DNA from: JBDNDK01 sp046719185
GTDB lineage: Bacteria > Armatimonadota > UBA5829
NCBI GenBank assembly: GCA_046719185.1
Contig: JBDNDK010000163.1
Location: 1-5,314 of the forward strand
Direction of reading: 5' to 3'
DNA length: 5,314 nt
A program made the position numbers and the translations under genes. Below, piece by piece: positions 1 through 5,238 of the stretch; the stretch's first letter is position 1; the number at the start of each line of letters is the position of its first letter. Under the pieces are notes generated by a model. The model was not told the DNA's origin and made no database searches. It saw only the letters and a program-made list of their open reading frames with translations.

Positions 1-745
1 CCTCTTCACCACCAACAACATTGAAAGCCTCACCAACTGCAGTTCTCACAGCAGGAGCAACTTGAGCAATCACAACTTTATCTGGATTGTGAATAGCTTT
101 CCAAACATCATCAATGTTTGTTTTGACAGTAAGTGCACCAGTTGGACAACAAGTTGCACATTGACCGCAATAAACACACTCTACTTCATTTAAACTTTTA
201 CCAAATGCAGGCAATACTTTAACATAAGAACCTCTGCCAACAAAATCTAATACACCAATACCCTGCACCTCTTTGCACATTCTTACACAGTCTCCACAGA
301 GTATGCACTTGTTAGGGTCTCTTATTAGGCTTTGATTGGTTGTGTCAATTTCATCATCTCCACAATCAATAGGAAATCTTACATTCTTAACACCAAGCTT
401 TTCAGTGAGCTCTTGAAGTCTGCAATTGTAATTTTTCTCACAAGTAGTGCAGTTACTTTCATGCCTTGCAAGTATAAGCTCAAGAGCCATCTTTCTGATT
501 CTAAGAGTTTTCACTGTATTTGTTTTTATCACCATTCCCGGTGCAGGTGGTGTTGAGCAAGTAGGCTGAAGTCCTCTACCCTCAATATCACAAATGCACA
601 TTCTGCAAGAACCATACACAGAAAGTTCAGAATGATAACAAAATGTAGGAAGATCTATTCCTGCTTTTCTTATCACCTCAAGAAGGTTTGTTTCACCCTC
701 AAGAGGGATTTTTATACCATCAACTGTTACATAATTGTTTTCCAT
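1..745 (-). CDS. hydA: [FeFe] hydrogenase catalytic subunit HydA, N-terminal 248 residues (cut by window edge)
   Basis: This is the catalytic subunit of a trimeric cytoplasmic [FeFe] hydrogenase (H2 <-> 2 H+ + 2 e-). The reading frame is open to the left edge, so only the electron-relay part is visible. In order it shows a plant-type [2Fe-2S] domain with C36, C47, C50 and C63; a His-Cys3 [4Fe-4S] site with H95, C99, C102 and C108; and a two-cluster ferredoxin domain with C147/C150/C153/C157 and C190/C193/C196/C200, the last ending in CCPTGAL. The sequence from about residue 225 (VAPAVRTAVGEA) is the usual entry to the H-cluster domain, whose cysteine motifs lie outside the window. The start is ATG at 745-743, with GAGAGGT (751-757) as ribosome binding site, 15 bp after the hydB stop. 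The N-terminus resembles NuoG, but the H-cluster entry and the hydC-hydB neighbours favour HydA. It probably accepts electrons from HydB and ferredoxin. The H-cluster residues cannot be checked here. Confidence 0.93.
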   Translation of the reverse strand, partial: MENNYVTVDGIKIPLEGETNLLEVIRKAGIDLPTFCYHSELSVYGSCRMCICDIEGRGLQPTCSTPPAPGMVIKTNTVKTLRIRKMALELILARHESNCTTCEKNYNCRLQELTEKLGVKNVRFPIDCGDDEIDTTNQSLIRDPNKCILCGDCVRMCKEVQGIGVLDFVGRGSYVKVLPAFGKSLNEVECVYCGQCATCCPTGALTVKTNIDDVWKAIHNPDKVVIAQVAPAVRTAVGEAFNVVGGEE

Positions 746-760
746 AGCCTACCTCTCAGT

Positions 761-2674
761 TTATGAAAACTTTACTGCATCAAACTTGCAAACATCTTGG
801 CAAACACCACATTTCACACAAGCTGCATGATCAATATAATGTGGTCCTTTTAATTCACCCGTAATAGCACCAACAGGACATTTCTTAGCACAAACTGTGC
901 AGCCTCTACATTTGTCAGTGTCAATTGAATATGTCTTAAATGAATCACACTGACCAGCAGGGCAAACTTTATCTCTGACATGGGCAATATATTCATCTCT
1001 GAAATATCTAAGAGTTGATTTAACAGGATTAGGAGCTGTTTTTCCAAGACCACATAATGAACCATCACTCACTGTTTCTGCCAACTCTTCTAAGATATCA
1101 AGGTCTTCCATTGTACCTTTGCCATCTACTATCTTTTCTAATATCTCAAGCATTCTTTTTGTGCCCTCTCTGCAAAGAACACATTTTCCGCAGCTTTCAT
1201 ATTGTGTAAAACTCATAAAATATCTAGCAACTTCTACCATACAAGTTTCATCATCCATAACAACAAGACCACCGCTGCCAACCATAGCACCAACTGATCT
1301 TAAAGAATCAAAATCTAAAGGCAGATTTAGATGTTCTTTTGTAAGACATCCACCAGATGGTCCACCAATCTGAACCGTCTTAAATCCTTTTCCTTCTCTA
1401 ATACCGCCGCCAACTTTGAATACAACATCATAAAGAGTTGTACCCATAGGAACTTCAATAAGACCAGTATTTACCACATCACCTGTTAAGGCAAATACTT
1501 TTGTGCCCGGTGACATTTCAACACCATATTTTCTAAACCAATCTGCACCATTTCTCATTATCAAAGATACGTTGGCAAAAGTCTCAACATTATTAACAAC
1601 AGTTGGCTTACCCCAAAGTCCGCTCTGAGCAGGGAATGGAGGCTTTGGCTGAGGCATACCTCTTTTACCTTCAATAGAGCTAATTAAGGCGGTTTCCTCA
1701 CCACAAACAAAGGCACCAGCCCCTTCTTTGATGTGAATGGTGAAAGAGAAAGGACCTCCCAGTATTTTCTCACCTAGCAGATTTGCAGCTTCAGCTTGTG
1801 CAATAGCTGTTCTGAGCCTCTTTACAGCTAGTGGATATTCTGCTCTTACATATATATAGCCTTCATCAGCTCCCACAGCATACCCTGCAATAATCATTCC
1901 TTCAATTACTGCATGAGGATTGCCTTCTAGAAGGCTTCTATCCATAAAAGCTCCTGGGTCACCCTCATCTGCATTACAGATGACATATTTCTTAGAGCTG
2001 TGAGCCCTATGGGTGAAATCCCATTTGAGTCCGGTGAGGAATCCACCGCCACCCCTGCCTCTTAGGCCGGAAGTTTTTATCTCATCAATCACTGTTTCAG
2101 GAGTGAAACCAAATATAGCATCAGCAGCAGCCTTGTAGCCATCATGAGCAATATACTGTCTTATATCTTCTGGTTCTATAACACCACAATCACCCAACAC
2201 GATACTCTTTTGGTCTCTATAAAATGGAATATCATGATGCTTTACAAATCTTTCTTTAGTTTTTTCGTCTTCAAATAGAAGTCTTTCAACAGGTCTTCCA
2301 CCTAAAATTGTAGTTTCAACTATTTCTTTAGCATCTTCAGCTTTGACATGAACATAAAAATAATCAGATGGAAATATTCTAACTAAAGGACCAACCTGAC
2401 AAAAACCAGAACATCCACCAAAACCAGCAGACACAGCATCTTTTTCATTATCTTGAAAAAGATCACATCTAATTGGCACTTCATGTTTTTCCAGTTCTTC
2501 TCTAATAGCTTTGAGAACATCTAAAGACCCATTGGATGTGCAACCTGTTCCACCACAAACAACAATTCTAGTGGCTCCATTTTCAAGTGCAGTATGTGCT
2601 TTTTTCTTAAGGTCATCCAATTCTTTTGGAGACTTTATTTTATCTACAATATTGTTTAATGTAGTTGTAGTCAT
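761..2674 (-). CDS. hydB: NADH-dependent [FeFe] hydrogenase subunit HydB (NuoF-like flavoprotein)
   Basis: This is the 637-residue NADH-oxidising, FMN-binding subunit, in which NADH electrons are combined with ferredoxin electrons in bifurcating hydrogenases. Domains in order: an N-terminal thioredoxin-like [2Fe-2S] domain (C40, C45, C88, C92, with FGGCSGFCQVGP); the NuoF core with the glycine-rich GRGGGGFLTGLKW (206-218), ICNADEGDPGAFMDR (232-246) and GAGAFVCGEETALI (318-331) for FMN/NADH; an SLBB-like segment around 395-450; the NuoF C-terminal [4Fe-4S] site (C495, C498, C501, C541); and a two-cluster ferredoxin tail (C589/C592/C595/C599 and C619/C622/C625/C629). The ferredoxin tail and N-terminal [2Fe-2S] domain separate HydB from plain complex I NuoF, which is about 430 residues. 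The ATG overlaps the hydC stop (TAATG) and has a GGAGGA site (2681-2686) six bases upstream, so translation is probably coupled to hydC. All expected cluster cysteines are present and the gene looks intact. Confidence 0.96.
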   Translation of the reverse strand: MTTTTLNNIVDKIKSPKELDDLKKKAHTALENGATRIVVCGGTGCTSNGSLDVLKAIREELEKHEVPIRCDLFQDNEKDAVSAGFGGCSGFCQVGPLVRIFPSDYFYVHVKAEDAKEIVETTILGGRPVERLLFEDEKTKERFVKHHDIPFYRDQKSIVLGDCGVIEPEDIRQYIAHDGYKAAADAIFGFTPETVIDEIKTSGLRGRGGGGFLTGLKWDFTHRAHSSKKYVICNADEGDPGAFMDRSLLEGNPHAVIEGMIIAGYAVGADEGYIYVRAEYPLAVKRLRTAIAQAEAANLLGEKILGGPFSFTIHIKEGAGAFVCGEETALISSIEGKRGMPQPKPPFPAQSGLWGKPTVVNNVETFANVSLIMRNGADWFRKYGVEMSPGTKVFALTGDVVNTGLIEVPMGTTLYDVVFKVGGGIREGKGFKTVQIGGPSGGCLTKEHLNLPLDFDSLRSVGAMVGSGGLVVMDDETCMVEVARYFMSFTQYESCGKCVLCREGTKRMLEILEKIVDGKGTMEDLDILEELAETVSDGSLCGLGKTAPNPVKSTLRYFRDEYIAHVRDKVCPAGQCDSFKTYSIDTDKCRGCTVCAKKCPVGAITGELKGPHYIDHAACVKCGVCQDVCKFDAVKFS

Positions 2675-3192
2675 TAGTTATCCTCCGCCTTGCTTACAGC
2701 TTCTAATTCATCAAAAACTTTTGCCATAGATTCAGGGGTCATTTGTCCATGCACTTTGTCATTTACAACCACAGCAGGAGCAAGTGCACAAGCACCAATA
2801 CAGCTAACAATCTCAAGAGTGTATTGCAGATCTTCAGTAGTTGATTGCCCATCTTTTAATCCTAGTCTTTTTTTTATGGATGTGATTAGAGCTGTATTAT
2901 CCCTCACATGACAAGCTGTGCCATCACAAACTTTTATTATATTTTTGCCTTTTGGCTGCATTGAGAATTGTGCATAGAATGTGGCAACTCCATATACAGT
3001 GGCAGGAGGAATATCAAGAGCAGTAGCAACAAAAGCCAATATCTCTTGAGGAAGATATCTATATTCATCCTGAACTTTCTGTAAAATAGGAATTAGAGCA
3101 CTTTCACTAGCTCCACATTCTTGGATAATCTCTTTGACTTTGGCAAACTTTCTTTCATTTCCTTTTGGCTTTGCCAGCTTTGTTTTTGTCAA
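2674..3192 (-). CDS. hydC: NADH-dependent [FeFe] hydrogenase subunit HydC (NuoE-like [2Fe-2S] protein)
   Basis: This is the small electron-transfer subunit of the hydrogenase. It is a 172-residue NuoE homologue with an N-terminal helical bundle (about 15-80, including YRYLPQEILAFVATAL and the conserved VYGVATFYAQF) and a thioredoxin-like [2Fe-2S] domain with C89 (VCDGTACHV), C94, C131 and C135 (CIGACALAP). Length and ligand spacing fit the family. It starts with TTG at 3192-3190: the frame is closed by a TGA at 3198-3196, no ATG lies before the conserved region, and a GGGGGT sequence (3201-3206) sits eight bases upstream. The weak start codon may lower its yield, although HydC is needed stoichiometrically. 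It lies 36 bp after rex and overlaps hydB by one base, so rex-hydC-hydB-hydA is most likely one transcript. On sequence alone it could be NuoE of complex I; the neighbours decide for HydC. Confidence 0.94.
   Translation of the reverse strand: MTKTKLAKPKGNERKFAKVKEIIQECGASESALIPILQKVQDEYRYLPQEILAFVATALDIPPATVYGVATFYAQFSMQPKGKNIIKVCDGTACHVRDNTALITSIKKRLGLKDGQSTTEDLQYTLEIVSCIGACALAPAVVVNDKVHGQMTPESMAKVFDELEAVSKAEDN
2681..2689 (-). promoter_or_regulatory. Ribosome binding site of hydB inside the hydC 3' end
   Basis: GGCGGAGGA lies within the last codons of hydC and six bases before the hydB ATG. Together with the TAATG stop/start overlap this indicates translational coupling, which would help keep the two subunits in equal amounts. 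Confidence 0.8.
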
Positions 3193-3228
3193 TTTTCAAT
3201 ACCCCCAACTATAGAAATATTTATTAAT

Positions 3229-3837
3229 TCAAGATTTCATTTTATGAGACAGAGTCATTAGACCCTGAGCTAAATTTTGATTTTCTACTACAACATAATC
3301 TGGAACATTAATTTTCACAGGTGCAAAATTCCAGATACCCTTTATTCCAGCTGACACCAGTAAATCTGATACTTCCTGAGCAGCATTAGATGGAACAGTC
3401 AGACAAGCAGCATCAATTTCTTCACCTTTAATAGTTCCAATAAGCTCAGTGATATTTCTAACTCTGATACCATTAAAATCTAATCCCACAATATCAGGAT
3501 TGGTATCAAAAATTGCAACCAGCTTAAAACCACCTTCATTCCAAAGGTTACTGCTTGCAAGTGCTCTGCCAAGATTACCAAAACCTATAAGTGCAATTTT
3601 TTTGATATTGTGAACATCAAGAGCTTCAATAATTCTTTTTTCAAGATCATCAATTTCATAACCAGCTCTTGGTTTACCAATAGCACCCAATGCAACAAGA
3701 TCTTGCCTCACTCTGGAGCTTGAAATACCAAAAAGGTCTGCAAGTTCCTCACTTGTGGCAGTGGTTTGTCCTTTGCTTTTAAGATGTCCTAGATAGGTAA
3801 GATAGCTTTCTAATCTTAGAATTACTGCTTTAGGCAC
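3229..3837 (-). CDS. rex: Redox-sensing transcriptional repressor Rex
   Basis: Rex binds operators when NAD+ is abundant and releases DNA when NADH rises, linking fermentative and hydrogenase genes to redox state. The 202-residue product has an N-terminal winged-helix domain (about 1-72: VPKAVILRLESYLTYL counted from the start valine, ELADLFGISSSRVRQDLVALG, then a GKPRAGYEIDDL wing), a Rossmann NAD(H) domain with GFGNLGRAL at 85-93 and the acidic strand end VAIFDTNP at about 107-114, and the hallmark LTVPSNAAQEV and GIWNFAPVKINVP. The C-terminal dimer-swap helix ends the protein. Length matches the family (about 205-215). I chose GTG at 3837 because GAAGAGG (3846-3852) then sits eight bases upstream. 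A GTG at 3846 would add three residues, but the Shine-Dalgarno sequence overlaps that codon. It is the first gene of the operon, and a Rex site at its promoter implies autoregulation together with hydCBA. The recognition helix reads RQDL where many Rex proteins have RKDL. Confidence 0.96.
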   Translation of the reverse strand: MPKAVILRLESYLTYLGHLKSKGQTTATSEELADLFGISSSRVRQDLVALGAIGKPRAGYEIDDLEKRIIEALDVHNIKKIALIGFGNLGRALASSNLWNEGGFKLVAIFDTNPDIVGLDFNGIRVRNITELIGTIKGEEIDAACLTVPSNAAQEVSDLLVSAGIKGIWNFAPVKINVPDYVVVENQNLAQGLMTLSHKMKS

Positions 3838-3845
3838 TTCATTCA

Positions 3846-3852
3846 CCTCTTC
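3846..3852 (-). promoter_or_regulatory. Ribosome binding site deciding the rex start
   Basis: GAAGAGG on the minus strand lies eight bases before GTG 3837 and directly abuts and overlaps the alternative GTG at 3846. That makes the downstream codon the likelier start. Confidence 0.65.
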
Positions 3853-3868
3853 AAAGAAATAATTGCAT

Positions 3869-3886
3869 TCGTTAATTATTTAACAA
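3869..3886 (-). promoter_or_regulatory. Rex operator (site 1) at the rex-hydCBA transcription start
   Basis: On the minus strand the site reads TTGTTAAATAATTAACGA. It matches the known Rex consensus TTGTTAA-N4-TTAACAA at 13 of the 14 specified bases. It begins about five bases downstream of the predicted -10 element, so bound Rex would cover the transcription start. This is the expected place for repression by NAD+-bound Rex and for autoregulation of rex. Confidence 0.85.
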
Positions 3887-3890
3887 TAGT

Positions 3891-3920
3891 AATATACCAC
3901 CTTTCAAAAACAGTTGTCAA
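3891..3920 (-). promoter_or_regulatory. Sigma-70-type promoter of rex-hydCBA
   Basis: The minus strand has a perfect -35 TTGACA (3920-3915), an 18-base spacer and a -10 TATATT (3896-3891) preceded by TGG, an extended -10 feature. Transcription should start near 3884, giving a leader of about 47 bases before rex. No other convincing promoter was seen between rex and hydA, so the four genes probably depend on this one. Confidence 0.8.
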
Positions 3921-3948
3921 CGAAATTTGTAAAAAAATAAAAATTTAA

Positions 3949-3966
3949 TTGTTAATTATTTGTCAA
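3949..3966. promoter_or_regulatory. Rex-like palindrome (site 2), weaker
   Basis: TTGTTAATTATTTGTCAA has a perfect left half-site (TTGTTAA), a 4-base spacer, and a right half TTGTCAA that differs from TTAACAA at two positions. It shares the 11-mer GTTAATTATTT with site 1, exactly 80 bases away. It lies about 29 bases upstream of the rex -35 element and about 65 bases upstream of the -35 of the divergent gene, so it could serve either promoter. Binding is inferred. Confidence 0.5.
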
Positions 3967-3981
3967 TTAAATTCGGTTGCT

Positions 3982-4002
3982 TTGTTAAATAATTATTGTC
4001 AA
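3982..4002. promoter_or_regulatory. Rex-like site 3 with extended spacing
   Basis: The plus strand has a perfect TTGTTAA half-site (3982-3988) followed seven bases later by TTGTCAA (3996-4002). Bases 3982-3995 are an exact inverted copy of the 14 bases TAATTATTTAACAA in site 1 (3873-3886). The second half is out of the normal 4-base spacing, so this may be a half-site, a degenerate copy or AT-rich coincidence. It lies about 30 bases upstream of the -35 of the PEP-CTERM gene. Confidence 0.35.
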
Positions 4003-4031
4003 TATTTTTACATTACATTTGTAAATACCTC

Positions 4032-4060
4032 TTGACAAACTGTAATTAATGGTACATAAT
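4032..4060 (+). promoter_or_regulatory. Sigma-70-type promoter of the PEP-CTERM gene
   Basis: A perfect -35 TTGACA (4032-4037), a 17-base spacer and a -10 CATAAT (4055-4060) predict transcription from about 4067 and a leader of about 74 bases. It is back to back with the rex promoter, with about 110 bases between the two -35 elements. I saw no sigma-54 (-24/-12) element, which has been linked to some PEP-CTERM gene sets. Confidence 0.8.
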
Positions 4061-4075
4061 GCACTTAGTGAGAAA

Positions 4076-4097
4076 AAGCAAAAATTATTTTTTGCTT
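4076..4097 (+). other. Hairpin in the 5' leader of the PEP-CTERM gene
   Basis: AAGCAAAAA and TTTTTGCTT form a perfect 9-bp stem around a TTAT loop, just after the predicted transcription start. The stem is mostly A-U, so it is weak. It may protect the 5' end or be incidental. It lies 30 bases before the ribosome binding site and does not sequester it. Confidence 0.4.
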
Positions 4098-4140
4098 CCA
4101 TCAAAAACAAACTCCATTAGAGAGTTAGAGGGAGAAAAGT

Positions 4141-4815
4141 ATGAAATATAGTAAGTTATTGGTTTTTGTTCTGCTTGCTTTATTTTCGGTTAGTGCTGTA
4201 TATGCAGCCTCTGTATCATATTCTGATACAATATCTTTATCACAAACAAATTGGAATTCAACAGTTACAATTCCTAAGTTTGACTCAAGTTTAGGAACTT
4301 TGACAAGCATTGAATTCTCACTGATTGGCTTTGTTTCTGGCTCAACTGCTTTTGAAAACCTAGACGCAAGCCCAGCTACAGTAACTACCAACTTGTCAGC
4401 TATGCTTAAACTGACAAGACCAGACAGTTCTACATTAGTTATTTCACTTCCTGTTGCTAATACATCTGATTATGCTTCTGAATATGATGGCATTACTGAT
4501 TTTAATGGCACATCAGGTAAAACATACTCAAATTTAAGTGCATCTGCAACTGAATCATTTATTTCAACATTAGCATCAGACTTTGCACTTTTCACAGGAA
4601 CAGGAAATATAATTCTTCCAGTAACTGCAACAGGAACATCATCAGGTTCTGGAGCTGGCAATCTATTACTTCAGTTTACTACTAATGCATCTGCTGATGT
4701 ATTTGTTAAATATAATTATGAACCAGATGTTATACCTGAACCTGCAAGCATTGTAGCATTATTAGGTGGAATCGCAGGAATTGGAGGAGTTGCTTTAAAA
4801 AGAAGATTTATCTAA
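4141..4815 (+). CDS. Choice-of-anchor E domain protein with PEP-CTERM sorting tail
   Basis: This 224-residue exported protein is probably cell-surface or matrix associated. Residues 1-22 form a signal peptide (MKYSK, a hydrophobic stretch, cleavage after VYA). The mature part is Ser/Thr/Gly-rich and predicted beta-rich, with the pattern I associate with choice-of-anchor E proteins: FDSSLGTLTSIEFSL, then ITDFNGTSGKTYSNLSAS, then FTGTGNIILPVTATGTSSG and GAGNLLLQF. The tail is a textbook PEP-CTERM signal: PEP at 199-201, a hydrophobic helix at about 203-219, and a basic end KRRFI. In known systems an exosortase recognises this tail, and the proteins accompany exopolysaccharide production; no exosortase is in the window. 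No catalytic residues are visible, so a structural or adhesive role is inferred. The start ATG follows GAGGGAG (4128-4134) by six bases. It has its own promoter and terminator, so it is monocistronic. It diverges from rex and shares its upstream region. Confidence 0.88.
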   Translation: MKYSKLLVFVLLALFSVSAVYAASVSYSDTISLSQTNWNSTVTIPKFDSSLGTLTSIEFSLIGFVSGSTAFENLDASPATVTTNLSAMLKLTRPDSSTLVISLPVANTSDYASEYDGITDFNGTSGKTYSNLSASATESFISTLASDFALFTGTGNIILPVTATGTSSGSGAGNLLLQFTTNASADVFVKYNYEPDVIPEPASIVALLGGIAGIGGVALKRRFI

Positions 4816-4842
4816 TTAAATAGATAAATAAAAAAGAATTAT

Positions 4843-4878
4843 AAAAGCATCTGCATAATATTGCAGATGCTTTTTTTT
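4843..4878 (+). terminator. Rho-independent terminator of the PEP-CTERM gene
   Basis: A 13-bp perfect stem (AAAAGCATCTGCA at 4843-4855 paired with TGCAGATGCTTTT at 4862-4874) closes a six-base loop and runs into eight T residues (4871-4878). It begins 27 bases after the stop codon. The four A residues before the stem give a shorter T-run on the other strand, so some bidirectional activity is possible. Confidence 0.93.
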
Positions 4879-4955
4879 GCATCACTCATAAAGCAGCAAA
4901 TATGTTTACTGGTATATCTCATTGGATGAAATTTATTATGAAGTCGATATTATTG

Positions 4956-4979
4956 GACTATATAAATAGTTATATAGTC
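4956..4979. promoter_or_regulatory. Perfect 10-4-10 inverted repeat upstream of the DUF378 gene
   Basis: GACTATATAA and TTATATAGTC are exact inverted copies separated by ATAG. The repeat ends 14 bases before the AAAGGAGG ribosome binding site at 4994. It has no T-run, so it is not a standard terminator. It could be an operator for an unknown regulator or a leader hairpin. TATA-like sequence inside it could overlap a -10 element, but I see no good -35 at the right distance. Confidence 0.55.
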
Positions 4980-5007
4980 TGCCTTCTAATTATAAAGGAG
5001 GAGTGCC

Positions 5008-5229
5008 ATGAAAACAATAGATACTTTAGCTTTAATATAGCTTGCAATTGGCGGCTTAAACTGGGGGCTTGTAGGTTTATTTAAGTTTGATCTAATTTCT
5101 GCAATTTTTGGTGCTGGTTCAATGTTGGCTTCAATAGTATATGTAATTGTGGGATTGGACACCAATGCACCAAAGGTGGTGCAGAGTTCATACAACTCAC
5201 ACACAACCGAGTTAAAATTAATTATATAG
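5008..5229 (+). pseudogene. DUF378 (YuzA-like) small membrane protein, interrupted by an in-frame TAG
   Basis: A strong ribosome binding site (AAAGGAGG, 4994-5001) lies six bases before ATG 5008. The frame reads MKTIDTLALI, then TAG at 5038-5040, then LAIGGLNWGLVGLFKFDLI and SAIFGAGSMLASIVYVIVGL. This is the DUF378 pattern: two hydrophobic helices with the hallmark GxLNWGLVGLFxFDL in between. Family function is unknown; members are about 60-80 residues. Codon 11 is normally hydrophobic, so a single change (for example TTG to TAG) explains the stop. After VIVGL, where the family usually continues with a second glycine-rich hydrophobic turn, the frame turns polar (DTNAPKVVQSSYNSH) and ends at TAG 5227-5229. 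No in-frame ATG follows the stop until the second helix, so reinitiation would not give a whole protein. It is either a recent pseudogene, a sequence error near a poor contig end, or a read-through product; the first two are likelier. Confidence 0.75.
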
Positions 5230-5238
5230 ATTAAAAAG

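Noticed and set aside
332..556. Open plus-strand frame of 74 codons opposite hydA
   Set aside because: It lies wholly antisense to the conserved iron-sulfur domains of hydA and has no recognisable motif.
850..1373. Open frames on both strands inside hydB (850-1068 minus, 1119-1373 plus)
   Set aside because: Both overlap the strongly conserved hydB frame, which explains the sequence; neither has a credible ribosome binding site or family pattern.
2511..2911. Plus-strand open frames opposite the hydB 5' end and hydC
   Set aside because: They are antisense to well-conserved genes and show no protein family features.
3961..4002. Further TTGACA boxes on the minus strand (3966-3961 and 4002-3997) as extra rex promoters
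   Set aside because: No acceptable -10 element lies 16-19 bases downstream of either; they are better explained as parts of the Rex-like repeats.
4013..4024. Short inverted repeat TTACATTTGTAA near the PEP-CTERM promoter
   Set aside because: Four-base arms in AT-rich DNA are expected by chance, and it does not match the Rex consensus.
3838..4140. Riboswitch, small RNA gene, tRNA or CRISPR repeats in the divergent intergenic region
   Set aside because: No tRNA fold, no regularly spaced repeats and no recognisable riboswitch core; the region is accounted for by promoters, operators and a short leader.
4125..4661. Minus-strand open frames opposite the PEP-CTERM gene
   Set aside because: The plus-strand frame has promoter, ribosome binding site, signal peptide, sorting tail and terminator; the antisense frames have none.
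5166..5183. Inverted repeat TGCACC-AAAGGT-GGTGCA considered as a terminator
   Set aside because: It has only a six-base stem, lies inside the DUF378 frame and is not followed by a T-run.
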